DNA of 64,000 nucleotides, taken from JABFRJ01 sp031374735 (lineage in GTDB: Bacteria > Pseudomonadota > Alphaproteobacteria > Rhizobiales > Hyphomicrobiaceae). Positions 38,809 through 49,763 of this stretch are shown here, in pieces. Every line of letters begins with the position of its first letter. The first letter of the stretch is position 1. The notes beneath the pieces were generated by a model. The model ran no database searches. It worked only from the letters and a program-made list of their open reading frames with translations, and had not been told where the DNA came from. The stretch is from contig JANMGQ010000201.1 of the NCBI GenBank assembly GCA_031374735.1, positions 1 to 64,000 of the forward strand, in the 5' to 3' direction. Position numbers and translations under genes: made by a program.

Positions 38809-40553
38809 CAGACTGCACGTTCATGAACGTAACGGCCCGGAGCCGATTCAATCGGTTTGAACTTTTTCGAGCCGAGTTGCTTTGGCGCGGCAATGCGCTT
38901 GCCAAGATGCGGCACGAGCCATTTGGCCCAGTCGTTCCACCAACTGCCTTTCTGGTTCGCAGCAGCGGCAAGCCACTGGTCGGGATCGTGCAACAGTTCG
39001 TTACTGTCATGCACCCAATAGTTGCGGCGGTTCTTTGAGGCCGGATTCATCGTGCCGGCAATGTGACCACCGCCGCCGAGACAGAAACGCACATTCGAAC
39101 CGAGATGGCGCGCGCTCTCATAAGCGCCACGCCACGGCACGATGTGATCTTCGATAGCGCCCATGGCATAGGTCGGCAGGCCGATCGCCGTGATATCGAA
39201 GGCCTTGCCGCAGACGGTTGCAGCCCCCGGCGTGATCAGCTTGTTGCCCATGTAGGTGTGCTCCAAGTACCAAGCGTACATGGGACCCGGCAGGTTGGTC
39301 GGGTCGCTGTTCCAGTAGAGCAGACCAAATGGCGTGTGCTTCTTACCTTTGAGGTAACTGTTGGCCACATTGCCCCAGACAAGGTCATTGGCCTTGAGGC
39401 TGGCGAAGGCGGCCGAGATATCACGCGCCGGCATGACGCCGCCGGACTTCAGCGACTGGGACCTGTAGCGCATGAACGGGCTGTCCATATAGACGCCGAT
39501 CTCGCCGATGTCGGTAAACTCTAGTCCAGCCGCGATCAAGGTCAGGCTGTTCACCCAGCTCTTGCGACCTTGTGCGATCAACGGCGCGAAGGCGGTGGCC
39601 GTCAGCGTGCCACCGGTGCAAAAGGCGAGGACATTCATGTCCTTTTGTCCGGTCACGTCGCGCACGATCTCCATGGCGCGGATGACACCATCCGTGACGT
39701 ACTGATCCCAGGTCAGATCGCGCTCTGCCTCTGACGTGTTCTTGAAGGAGACGAGAAACAGCTGATGCCCCTGGTCGACCGTCCACTTGACGAACGAGTT
39801 CTCGGGCTCAAGGTCCATCAGGTAGAATTTGTTGACGAACGGCGGCACGAACAGCATCGGTCGCGCGTGCACAGTATCACCGGCCGGCGCATAGTGGACC
39901 AACTGCATGACCCGGTTTTCGAAGATCACTTCGCCAGGCGTCGCAGCGATATTGCGGCCGATCTCGAAAGCATTCTCGTCGGTGAGCGAGATATAGCCTT
40001 TGGCCATGTCCTCGCTGAGGTGACGCATGCCAGCAACCACGCTTGCGCCACGCGTTTCGATCGCGGCCTTGATCGCCTCCGGATTGGTCATCGGAAAATT
40101 GGCTGGTGACCACGCCTCCGTCATCAGGCGCGTGTAGAACTCCAGTTGCTGACGTTGAGCAGGGTCGAGGTTCGCGCGCTCAATGGCTTCCGCAGTCAGT
40201 TTAGAGTTTGCGAGGTACGTGTCCTTCAGCCAACGGAACCACGGCTGCTGCTCCCACTCTGGTGCGGCGAACCGTGGGTCCGGTTTTGTGGCGGTGGTCG
40301 GGCTGGTGCCTGTGCCGGCGTCTGTCGATGCCGGCGTGAACATGCGCGTCATGAGACTGATATGTTCCTGGGCAAACCGCTGCTGGAGATTGAACCAATA
40401 GAATGGTGAGGCGTTGTTGAGCATCGTCTGCGCCACCTCCACCACTTTTTGGGGCTCAGCGATGGCACAGCGCACGACATCCGCAGCAATCTTGCTGTCC
40501 GTCTGCAGATTGCCTGCGTGTTTGGTGACATCGGTCTTGGGCTTCTTTGCCAT
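38808..40553 (-). CDS. phaC: class I poly-beta-hydroxyalkanoate synthase (PhaC)
   Basis: 581 residues, typical for class I. It polymerises hydroxyacyl-CoA to storage polyester. The lipase-like box reads AFCTGGT, with Cys as nucleophile and Ala in place of the usual Gly at the first position. The acid lies in GAIEDHIVPWRG and the histidine in LGGGGHIAGTMN. The N-terminal domain carries FNLQQRFAQEH. It overlaps the end of the broken hydrolase by 1 bp and follows the alcohol dehydrogenase gene by 27 bp. A synthase within a benzoate cluster could link acetyl-CoA from aromatics to carbon storage. No phaA or phaB is present here. Confidence 0.93.
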   Translation of the reverse strand: MAKKPKTDVTKHAGNLQTDSKIAADVVRCAIAEPQKVVEVAQTMLNNASPFYWFNLQQRFAQEHISLMTRMFTPASTDAGTGTSPTTATKPDPRFAAPEWEQQPWFRWLKDTYLANSKLTAEAIERANLDPAQRQQLEFYTRLMTEAWSPANFPMTNPEAIKAAIETRGASVVAGMRHLSEDMAKGYISLTDENAFEIGRNIAATPGEVIFENRVMQLVHYAPAGDTVHARPMLFVPPFVNKFYLMDLEPENSFVKWTVDQGHQLFLVSFKNTSEAERDLTWDQYVTDGVIRAMEIVRDVTGQKDMNVLAFCTGGTLTATAFAPLIAQGRKSWVNSLTLIAAGLEFTDIGEIGVYMDSPFMRYRSQSLKSGGVMPARDISAAFASLKANDLVWGNVANSYLKGKKHTPFGLLYWNSDPTNLPGPMYAWYLEHTYMGNKLITPGAATVCGKAFDITAIGLPTYAMGAIEDHIVPWRGAYESARHLGSNVRFCLGGGGHIAGTMNPASKNRRNYWVHDSNELLHDPDQWLAAAANQKGSWWNDWAKWLVPHLGKRIAAPKQLGSKKFKPIESAPGRYVHERAV

Positions 40554-40580
40554 CGGTGCTCTCCAGCGGGATCGTTGACG

Positions 40581-41630
40581 TCACGGCAGCATGACAACGC
40601 GACCGCGGACGCGGCCCTGCTTCAAGTCGGCCAGCGCGTCATTCAGCTGATTGAGCGGACGCGTCGCGACCGGCAGTTCCGTCAGGGCACCATTGCGCGC
40701 GATGTCCATCACCTCGCGCATCTCCTGCAGGCTGCCGACGTAGGAGCCCTTGATGGTCACGGCCTTCATGGAGATCATCGCCGGTGCGATCGGCGTGGCG
40801 CCACCGAACAAGCCGACGGACACAAGCGTTCCGGCTTTGCCGAGCGCATTGAAGCCGAACGCGAAACTGGAGCCGGCACCGACAAAATCAATGACGGCTT
40901 GCACGCCGCCGCCGGTCGCCTTCAAGAGCGAGCGCACGGCTGTCGCCTCCGCGGGGTCGATGCACTCGGCAGCACCGGCCGCCTTGGCGAGATCCCACTT
41001 GCTCTTGTCGGTTTCGGCAACGATGGGCGCTGGCAGGTTCATCGCGGTGGCGAGGCGCACGCCGGAGAGACCGACGCCACCGGCGCCGATGATCAAGAGT
41101 TTGCCGCCAGCCGGGAATGGCGTCACTTTTTTCATGGCACTGTAGGCCGTCAATCCCGAGCAGGCGTAGGTGCAGGCCTGCGCTTCGGCGAGCGTGCCGT
41201 AGTCGATCAGATATTTGGCATCCGGCACGAGCACCTTGTTCGAAAAGCCGCCGTCACGGTGAATGCCGAGGGCTGCCGGCGCATTGCACAGATGCTCGTT
41301 GCCGGCCTGGCAGAGGCAGCATTTGCCGCAACCGATCCACGGAAACACGACGCGCTTGTCGCCGATTTTCACACCCTTGGCGTCAGGACCAATCGCCGAG
41401 ACCGTGCCGGCGATTTCATGGCCGAGCGTGCGGGGCGGATTGACGATGCGCGTGGCATCGACCTTGGCACCATCACCGAGATCGAAGTAGCCGTCGTGCA
41501 GGTGCACGTCGCTGTGGCAGAGGCCGCAGGCCTTCACATCGATCACGACTTGATGGCCGGTCGGCGCCGGGGCAGACCCTTTCACTTCGACGAACGGCTG
41601 GGCAAATTTTTCAAGGCGATAGCTGAGCAT
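40581..41630 (-). CDS. zinc-dependent alcohol dehydrogenase
   Basis: 349 residues, class I-like medium-chain dehydrogenase. Catalytic zinc ligands are seen in GLCHSDVHLHDG (Cys) and TLGHEIAG (His, Glu). The structural zinc lobe is GCGKCCLCQAGNEHLC, and the NAD-binding motif is GAGGVGLSGVRLA. It oxidises or reduces an alcohol/aldehyde pair. In this cluster it might act on an aldehyde or alcohol of the benzoate or benzyl alcohol route, or on a semialdehyde, but no specificity is visible. It is a minus-strand neighbour of phaC and of the benzoate-CoA ligase. Confidence 0.9.
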   Translation of the reverse strand: MLSYRLEKFAQPFVEVKGSAPAPTGHQVVIDVKACGLCHSDVHLHDGYFDLGDGAKVDATRIVNPPRTLGHEIAGTVSAIGPDAKGVKIGDKRVVFPWIGCGKCCLCQAGNEHLCNAPAALGIHRDGGFSNKVLVPDAKYLIDYGTLAEAQACTYACSGLTAYSAMKKVTPFPAGGKLLIIGAGGVGLSGVRLATAMNLPAPIVAETDKSKWDLAKAAGAAECIDPAEATAVRSLLKATGGGVQAVIDFVGAGSSFAFGFNALGKAGTLVSVGLFGGATPIAPAMISMKAVTIKGSYVGSLQEMREVMDIARNGALTELPVATRPLNQLNDALADLKQGRVRGRVVMLP

Positions 41631-41672
41631 GGGGGACTCCGTTGGGGAAACTGTGTGCAGGCGAATTTCAGA

Positions 41673-43238
41673 TCATTCGTCGCGCAGCTTGAAGCGCTGT
41701 ATCTTGCCGGTCGCCGTTTTTGGCAGTTCCGAGCGAATTTCGATCCAGCGTGGATACTTCCAGGCGCCGGCCTGCGATTTGACTTGCGCTTTGAGCGCCT
41801 CGAACAGGTGTTCGCTCGGCTGATGGCCGGGCTTCAGGACGACGAATGCCATCGGCTTCATCAGGCCGTCGCTGTCTTCCTTGCCAATCACAGCTGCTTC
41901 AAGAACAGCGTCATTGGCGATCAGCGCGCTCTCGACCTCGAACGGTGACACCCAGATCCCCGACACCTTGAACATATCGTCGGTGCGACCGCAGTAGACA
42001 TAATTGCCGTCTTCGGCGACGCGATACTTGTCGCCCGTGTAGGTCCACTCGCCCCGGAAGGTGCGGCGGGACTTCTCGCGCTGACGCCAGTAGCCATCAG
42101 ACGAGGTTGGCCCTTTGATGATGAGTTCACCGATTTCGCCAACGGGCACATCGGCGTCGTTCTCATCGATGATGCGCGCCTCGTAGCCCGGAACCGGCTT
42201 GCCCGACGTGCCGTAGCGCACGCTGCCGGGGCGGTTGGATAGAAAGATGTGCAACATCTCAGTCGAGCCGATACCGTCGATCACTTCGGTGCCGACGGTC
42301 TCCTGCCACCGCTTGCCGATCTCTTCGGGCAGCGCTTCGCCCGCCGATGACGTCAGGCGCAGACGCGACGAACCAGCCCCGCGTCCGATGCCTGGGCGCG
42401 CCAGCATGGCCGTGAAGAGGGTCGGCGCGCCGCAGAAAATGGTCGGATTGTGCTGACGCAGAACTTGGCCGACGCTGTCAGGGGTCGGTCGCCCAGGCAG
42501 CAGGACGGCCGAAGCGCCGACGGACAGCGGAAACGTCAAGCCGTTACCCAGGCCATAGGCAAAGAACAGTTTGGCCGCGGAGAAGACGACATCGTCAGGG
42601 CCGATGCCGAGCACGCCTTTGCCATAGAGCTCGGCCGTTTTCATCAAGCTGGACTGAACGTGCTGCGTGCCTTTTGGACTGCCGGTCGATCCGGACGAAT
42701 AGAGCCAGAAGGCAGTGTCATCAGCATGCGTCGGCACGGCGTCGAAGCGGGCGGAACATGTGTTCAGGAGCGCATTGAAATTCACGATGTTGTGGTCGCT
42801 CGGGGCACCGACGACGATGATCTGCAGCGGTCGCAGGCGATTGATCTCGTCGAGGACATGGGCGGCCTGATCGTACAGTTCGCCTGTGATCACCACGGCG
42901 GTCGCGCCTGAGTCTGCGATCATGTAGCGCCAGGTGTCAGGCGGCAGCAGTGTATTCAGTGGAATCGGCACGACTCCGGCCTTGATGGCGCCGAGGAACG
43001 CAACCGGCAGATCGACCGTGTCTTGCATGATCAGCACGATGCGGTTTTCACGCACGATGCCAAGCCGACCGAGCGCGTTGGCGAACTGGTTGGTGCGCGC
43101 GTTCAGCTCGAAATAGGTGAGTGATGTTTCATGGTCGATGAAGGCGCGGCGGCTGCCACGACCTTCGAGAACATGCCGATCCACAAGATCAACCGCCGCG
43201 TTGTAGGCTCCCGGGACGAGCGTGAAGGGCGTCGACAT
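41673..43238 (-). CDS. bclA: benzoate-CoA ligase
   Basis: 521 residues from ATG 43238 (better spacing to AGGGA than the ATG at 43244). It makes benzoyl-CoA from benzoate, CoA and ATP, the entry step of the box pathway. ANL motifs are YSSGSTGSPKGTQ, DGIGSTEMLHIF, YTGDKYR and the C-terminal lysine in TATGKIQRFKLRDE. The stretch FVDRH-like start (VDLVDRHVLEGRG) and GIGSTEMLHIFLSNRPG are characteristic of benzoate- and related aryl-CoA ligases. Specificity for benzoate is inferred from both sequence and context. Confidence 0.92.
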   Translation of the reverse strand: MSTPFTLVPGAYNAAVDLVDRHVLEGRGSRRAFIDHETSLTYFELNARTNQFANALGRLGIVRENRIVLIMQDTVDLPVAFLGAIKAGVVPIPLNTLLPPDTWRYMIADSGATAVVITGELYDQAAHVLDEINRLRPLQIIVVGAPSDHNIVNFNALLNTCSARFDAVPTHADDTAFWLYSSGSTGSPKGTQHVQSSLMKTAELYGKGVLGIGPDDVVFSAAKLFFAYGLGNGLTFPLSVGASAVLLPGRPTPDSVGQVLRQHNPTIFCGAPTLFTAMLARPGIGRGAGSSRLRLTSSAGEALPEEIGKRWQETVGTEVIDGIGSTEMLHIFLSNRPGSVRYGTSGKPVPGYEARIIDENDADVPVGEIGELIIKGPTSSDGYWRQREKSRRTFRGEWTYTGDKYRVAEDGNYVYCGRTDDMFKVSGIWVSPFEVESALIANDAVLEAAVIGKEDSDGLMKPMAFVVLKPGHQPSEHLFEALKAQVKSQAGAWKYPRWIEIRSELPKTATGKIQRFKLRDE

Positions 43239-43359
43239 GTGCATGATCCCTGGTGCTGCTGGATGAACCGCGCGTCATCGCGGAGGCTGAGGGCTGAAGA
43301 TATAAAGGTATTCGGTTAGCTCCTCTGCCAATCAATCGACCGGCCGAGGAGCCGCACAG

Positions 43360-44337
43360 TCACTGCGCTTCAAACTTCATGTCTTTGGTCATCGCGTCAA
43401 GTTTCGCAACTTCGGATGCGAAGTACTTGTCGGCGGCGTCGGTCGACGTCGTATCGATGACGATCGAGCCGGTGTTGCCGATCGCGGTGCGCACTTCGGG
43501 CGTCTTCATGACATTGGCCATGGCCTTGTTGAGTGCTTCGGCCACATCGTTCGGCGTGTCCTTGCGCACGAAGATACCGGCCCAGATGTCCTGGGCGAAA
43601 TTCGGCAGGCTCTTGCTTTGGCCGGTCGCGGCGACATCAGGCGCGAAGGCGTTGGGCTGCTTCGCGATCCAGGCGAGCATGCGCAGTCTCTTCTGCTCCT
43701 GCAGACCTTTGTAGGAGTTGGCGTACGGGAAGATCGTGAAGTCGACCTGACTGCTGGCGATGTCCTGCAGCATGGGGGCGGCGCCCTTGTAGGGCACATG
43801 CACGACTTTGGCGCCGATCTGCTTGGCCATGTCTTCGGTCAGCACGTGATAGAGCGAGCCGACACCAACGCTGCCATACGCGACAGGCTTTTGTGCCGCC
43901 TTCAGGAACTCCACGAATTCGTCGACCGTTTTGGCAGGATGATCTGGACGCAGGACGATCATCAGCGGGTTCTGCGTGATCTGCGTGATATGACGGAACT
44001 GGTCCGGCTTGAACTTGATGTCCTTGTTGACGAGCGGTGACAGGATCAGCTCGTTCGGTGAGCCCTGGAAGATCATGCGGCCGTCGGCTGGCGTGTTGAG
44101 CAATTTAGCTGCGGCGATGCCACCGCTGGCGCCACCGAGGTTCTCGACGTTGACGGTCTGTCCGAGTTCTTTCGCGAGTGCTGGTGCCAGCAGGCGCGCA
44201 ATGGCGTCAGAGAGGCCACCGGCGGGGTATGGCACCATCAGCGTCATGGTCTTGCCAGGGCCAACCTGGGCTGAAGCCGATGCGACGGCGCCGAAGCCGA
44301 GGGCTGCGCCCGCAAGGGCTGAGAGAATCCGTTTCAT
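43360..44337 (-). CDS. tctC: TctC/Bug-type carboxylate-binding protein
   Basis: 325 residues from ATG 44337, with GGAGG upstream. The signal peptide is MKRILSALAGAALGFGAVAS with cleavage near SASA-Q. The mature protein has MTLMVPYPAGGLSDAIARLL and YKGAAPMLQDIASSQVDFTI, the family's ligand-binding loops. It is the periplasmic component of the TctABC importer encoded just upstream and probably captures benzoate or a related aromatic acid. Confidence 0.93.
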   Translation of the reverse strand: MKRILSALAGAALGFGAVASASAQVGPGKTMTLMVPYPAGGLSDAIARLLAPALAKELGQTVNVENLGGASGGIAAAKLLNTPADGRMIFQGSPNELILSPLVNKDIKFKPDQFRHITQITQNPLMIVLRPDHPAKTVDEFVEFLKAAQKPVAYGSVGVGSLYHVLTEDMAKQIGAKVVHVPYKGAAPMLQDIASSQVDFTIFPYANSYKGLQEQKRLRMLAWIAKQPNAFAPDVAATGQSKSLPNFAQDIWAGIFVRKDTPNDVAEALNKAMANVMKTPEVRTAIGNTGSIVIDTTSTDAADKYFASEVAKLDAMTKDMKFEAQ

Positions 44338-44402
44338 GCGACTTTCCTCCACTGTTGAAGTTTATCAGTCAGACTTCGGTGTCATCCCGTGCCTGAAGAT
44401 TT

Positions 44403-45896
44403 CTAGGCCGCTTCCGCGCGTGTCTTGCGGAAGGCGGGAAGCAGAATGAGCGCGAGACAAATGGCCGAGAGGCCAAGCAGTGCCGCGCTGATGGGTCGAG
44501 TGACGAGCACACTCGGGTCGCCATGCGAGATCAGCAGCGTGCGCCGGAGGTATTCCTCCATGGCCGCGCCGAGCACGAAGCCGAACAGCATCGGCGCCGG
44601 CTCGCAGCCGAGCTTCTTCAGCACGTAACCAAACAAACCGAAGGCGACCATGATGTAGAGATCGAACACCGTGTTCGAGAGCGAGAACACGCCGATCGCG
44701 CAAAACACAGCAATCATCGGGAACAGATAGCGGTAGGGCACCTGGATCATGCGCACCCAGATGCCGATCAGCGGCAGGTTGAGGGCGAGCAGCATGGCAT
44801 TGCCGACCCACATGGACGCGATCAGCCCCCAGAACAGCGCGGGTTCCGCGGTCATCACGGTGGGGCCGGGCACGATGTTCTTGACGATCATGGCGCCGAT
44901 CATCAGCGCCATGACGGGATTGGCCGGCAAGCCGAGCGTCAGCATCGGCACGAACGACATCTGTGCGCCGGCGTTGTTGGCGGCTTCGGGCGACGCGATG
45001 CCCTCGATAACACCGGTGCCGAGCAGATGGCCGTTCTTCGAGGCCTTCTTCTCGAACGCGTAGGCGGCAAAGGATGCCATGGCACCGCCGGCACCCGGCA
45101 GCACACCGAGCAAGGCGCCGATGGTTGTTCCACGCAGCATCGAAGGGATCATGCGCGACCAGTCTTCGCGCGTCGGCATCAAGCCCTTCACAGGCGCGAC
45201 CTCAAGCTCCGTGTCGCCACCTTCCTCCAAGTTGGAGATGATCTCGGCGATGCCGAAGATGCCCATGGCGACGACGACGAAATTCAAACCGTCAGCAAGA
45301 TCGGGATAGCCGAACGCATAGCGCTGCGTGCCTGAAGTCACGTCAGTGCCGACGCTGCCGAGAAACAGCCCGAGGACAATCATCGCCAGCGCGTGGAATA
45401 CAGAGCCATTTGCCAACACGACGGCCGCGACCAGGCCGAGAACCATCAGCGAGAAATACTCCGCCGGGCCGAATTGACCGGCCATCTCAGAAATCGGCGG
45501 CGCGAACAGCGCGATCAGCACGGTGCAAACAGTGCCGGCGAAGAACGACGAAATGGCTGCTGCCGCGAGTGCCCGACCAGCGGCGCCCTGCCGTGCCATC
45601 TTGTAGCCGTCGAGGGCCGTCACGACGGACGTCACCTCGCCCGGGAGATTGACGAGGATCGCCGTTGTCGAGCCGCCGTACTGCGCTCCGTAGAAGATGC
45701 CGGCCATCATGATCAGCGCGGAAACCGGCTCCAGCGCAAACGTTGCCGGCAGCAGCATGGCAATCGTCGCCGTCGGGCCAAGGCCCGGAAGCACACCGAT
45801 GGCGGTGCCAAGGAAACAGCCAACGAGGCACCACCACAAATTAATCGGCGTGACGGCGACCGAGAGACCGAGCCAGAGGTTTGCGAATATGTCCAT
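44403..45896 (-). CDS. tctA: tripartite tricarboxylate transporter large membrane subunit
   Basis: 497 residues with about 10-12 membrane segments. The N-terminal signature CFLGTAIGVLPGLGPTATIA and the inverted-repeat partner GALLGVLPGAGGAMASFAAY are the two substrate-site loops of TctA. It imports the carboxylate by ion-coupled transport. It is encoded 10 bp after tctB and 65 bp before tctC. Confidence 0.94.
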   Translation of the reverse strand: MDIFANLWLGLSVAVTPINLWWCLVGCFLGTAIGVLPGLGPTATIAMLLPATFALEPVSALIMMAGIFYGAQYGGSTTAILVNLPGEVTSVVTALDGYKMARQGAAGRALAAAAISSFFAGTVCTVLIALFAPPISEMAGQFGPAEYFSLMVLGLVAAVVLANGSVFHALAMIVLGLFLGSVGTDVTSGTQRYAFGYPDLADGLNFVVVAMGIFGIAEIISNLEEGGDTELEVAPVKGLMPTREDWSRMIPSMLRGTTIGALLGVLPGAGGAMASFAAYAFEKKASKNGHLLGTGVIEGIASPEAANNAGAQMSFVPMLTLGLPANPVMALMIGAMIVKNIVPGPTVMTAEPALFWGLIASMWVGNAMLLALNLPLIGIWVRMIQVPYRYLFPMIAVFCAIGVFSLSNTVFDLYIMVAFGLFGYVLKKLGCEPAPMLFGFVLGAAMEEYLRRTLLISHGDPSVLVTRPISAALLGLSAICLALILLPAFRKTRAEAA

Positions 45897-45906
45897 GATC
45901 GTGACC

Positions 45907-46395
45907 TCAACGCTTGAACGGTAGGAGAGACACGGCCGGCTCGAGCCAGGGCCCGACCAGCGGCATCGGAATGCCGAGCCCGACCACGAAGACGAGTGCG
46001 CAAACGGTGATCAGCGCGGCGAGCCCGAGCAAGGACATCAGGTCCAGTTTGAATTGCTGACTGGCGGCCGCGCAGGTGAGGCCAAAAACGGCCGTAGCAA
46101 CGATGAAGCCTGCCGGTTCGAGCAGCAGTGCAAACAGCATGCAGGCGAGAAGCACGAGAACGAGGGGCCGCCAGCTGATCGGCGTGATCGCTGGGCTCTC
46201 GATCGTGACGCTGCGCATCACGCCGAGGACGCCGAAACCGATCAGCAAGGCGGCGAGCACTTTCGGGAAATAGCCCGAGCCCATGCGGCCGGCAGTGCCC
46301 ATCGGGTAAGCCCAACCGAACCACAGCCCCGCAGCGCCTATGGCAAGGTAAATCAGTCCGGCCCACAGATCTCGCGAACTCGACACGCGCAACAT
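45907..46395 (-). CDS. tctB: tripartite tricarboxylate transporter small membrane subunit
   Basis: 162 residues from ATG 46395, which has GGAGGG upstream; a longer frame to 46476 lacks family similarity. Four hydrophobic segments (for example DLWAGLIYLAIGAAGLWFGW, LMSLLGLAALITVCALVFVV) and the AYPMGTAGRMGSGYFP loop typical of TctB are visible. It is the small partner of TctA. Confidence 0.9.
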   Translation of the reverse strand: MLRVSSSRDLWAGLIYLAIGAAGLWFGWAYPMGTAGRMGSGYFPKVLAALLIGFGVLGVMRSVTIESPAITPISWRPLVLVLLACMLFALLLEPAGFIVATAVFGLTCAAASQQFKLDLMSLLGLAALITVCALVFVVGLGIPMPLVGPWLEPAVSLLPFKR

Positions 46396-46517
46396 GGCGC
46401 CCTCCAGACGGGTGGACGTTTCCAGTTCGTCGACGTGGACCGCCGATCTGAGGTTTTGTGATCGCGTGACCGGCACTCTGGTTCACATGCAACAAAAGTA
46501 GCCACAAAATTGATGAC

Positions 46518-46640
46518 TGTCAACAGTTGTCGATGATATTGTTTTCAGTTGACGATGCTACCGCCAGGAGAGGCACAACGCCGTGCGCGGCACGTCGCCA
46601 CGACACGCGGACGGTTTTCATAAAACAGTTGACAGTTGAC
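46518..46640. promoter_or_regulatory. repeated CAGTTGAC sites, likely GntR operators
   Basis: CAGTTGAC occurs at 46546-46553 and 46633-46640, with a near copy CAGTTGAC/A at 46626-46633 and an inverted half site GTCAACAG near 46518-46525. They lie between tctB and the divergent GntR gene. Symmetric GTCAAC/GTTGAC elements suit FCD-type GntR dimers. Binding is inferred. Confidence 0.5.
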
Positions 46641-46691
46641 GACGCCGAGCTAACATCGAGGCCCGTTATTGAAACCGGAGTCGCTTCACGA

Positions 46692-47387
46692 ATGGCTGAA
46701 CCTCTGTACGCCAACGTGGTCAAGCTTCCGCCGAAGCTGAGCTTGTCGAGCAGCGTTCGTGAGCAACTTATTCGGCTCATTGTGATCGGCACTTTGAAGC
46801 CGGGGGATCGGATCAACGAGGTCCAGATTGCCACTTCCCTTGGCGTGAGCCGTGGCCCTGTGCGCGAAGCCGCGCGCGAACTCGAGGGACAGGGGCTTCT
46901 GGTGAGCCGCCCGAACCAGGGGTTCTACGTCGCAACGTTCTCGGGGCGTGATATCATCGATCTCTACGAAGTCCGGGATTGGATCGAGAGTGCGATTGTC
47001 CACGACATTGCCAAGTATGGATCGCCGGAGATTATCCGGTCGATCTTGGGCGACGTCGAACGTATTGACTGCTCAGCGCAGATCGCCTTTTCCGAAAGCC
47101 TGTTCGCCCACCGTGTCCGCATGATTGATCACGTCCACAATCGACTGCTCGCCGAGCAGGCACTCGCGCTCTATCGAAAGTTCCTGCTCGTGATCGCGGT
47201 GATTGACGTGGCTGACGCCAACGAGCGCATGGTGCGCATCGTTGGATACCTGCGCAAGTTCTGGACACTCGTCGGATCTGGCGAGCACACCGCCGCGATC
47301 ACGCTGCTGCGCGAGGAGAACAAGCATTGGTGCGCCAATGTTGCGACGCGTTTCCCTGCCGATAACGGTCGCCCAATTGCATCGTAG
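46692..47387 (+). CDS. GntR-family (FCD-type) regulator
   Basis: 231 residues from ATG 46692. The N-terminal winged helix reads VREQLIRLIVIGTLKPGDRI, then VQIATSLGVSRGPVREAARE. An all-helical FCD-like sensor domain of about 130 residues follows. FCD regulators bind small carboxylates, often with a metal. It is divergent from tctBAC and probably controls uptake of the benzoate-cluster substrate. Frames upstream of this ATG read through the operator region and are not used. Confidence 0.9.
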   Translation: MAEPLYANVVKLPPKLSLSSSVREQLIRLIVIGTLKPGDRINEVQIATSLGVSRGPVREAARELEGQGLLVSRPNQGFYVATFSGRDIIDLYEVRDWIESAIVHDIAKYGSPEIIRSILGDVERIDCSAQIAFSESLFAHRVRMIDHVHNRLLAEQALALYRKFLLVIAVIDVADANERMVRIVGYLRKFWTLVGSGEHTAAITLLREENKHWCANVATRFPADNGRPIAS

Positions 47388-47455
47388 CGCGGCGCGCCAA
47401 CGACTACGTCCTGTGACTTCAGCGTCGCTCGTTCTTCTGTTCAAGGAGCTTGCCC

Positions 47456-47597
47456 ATGTCCCAGCAACTCTATTACGCCCCTGGCGCCTGCTCGTTCGTG
47501 CCGCATGCGTTGCTCGAGATCGCGGGCGTCCCGTTCGAAGCGAAGATGGTGAAGCTCCACAAGGGCGAGCAGTCGACGCCGGAATACATGGCCATAG
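47456..47597 (+). pseudogene. N-terminal fragment of a glutathione S-transferase gene
   Basis: From ATG 47456 (AAGGAG upstream) it encodes LYYAPGACSFVPHALLEIAG, then FEAKMVKLHKGEQSTPEYMA, the thioredoxin-like start of a GST. The next residues should read NP.GQVP, but homology ends near 47597, where an inverted ISAzo13-type transposase fragment begins. The rest of the protein is missing, so the gene is dead. Confidence 0.8.
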
Positions 47598-47890
47598 GTC
47601 CTTTCGTCGAGGGCGCATTCGACTTTCAAGCCGGTTTTGGTCGTGGTGCGGCCGATCAACTCGACGACGGCCGCACGGCTTTCGAGCGGCTGTCCGCGCC
47701 AGTTCTGCGTGATGTGGCAGAACAGCCGATGCTCGATCTTGTTCCACTTCGAGGTTCCCGGCGGATAGTGCAGCACCTTGATCGTGATCCCGGTTTCGTC
47801 GGCGAGTTTTTGCAGCTGCACTTTCCAAAGCCGGACGCGTGCGCCTTTGGAGCCGCCGCAGTCGGCTGTGATGGTCAGCTCACGCATCAA
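47598..47890 (-). mobile_element. ISAzo13-type transposase remnant (C-terminal part)
   Basis: The minus strand encodes LTITADCGGSKGARVRLWK, then KVLHYPPGTSKWNKIEHRLF and HITQNWRGQPLESRAAVVEL, the DDE-domain end of ISAzo13 (Rhodopirellula-type) transposases. About 250-280 N-terminal residues are absent and the C-terminus is fused to the GST fragment after ALDERTY. No terminal inverted repeats are recognised. Confidence 0.8.
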
Positions 47891-47944
47891 TGGCTGTCAG
47901 CCAGTTGACGAGCGCGCGACGGTGCCCTAAGTAAGTAGATGTAA

Positions 47945-49627
<1,683 letters not shown>

Positions 49628-49763
49628 GATCGACCTCTTTCAACAACAGCTCACCTTACTGGCTCGACCGCAGCAGAGAAAGGGGTTCCCAATCCAGGTC
49701 AACAGAATTACGCTCTTTCACCAATGGGTTAGCTTATACCATTGGGATATGCAGGAGACCTGA

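Noticed and set aside
40449..41948. Plus-strand frame of about 499 codons across the alcohol dehydrogenase gene
   Set aside because: It is antisense to the zinc alcohol dehydrogenase and to parts of phaC and the ligase. Length alone is not evidence in DNA of this GC content.
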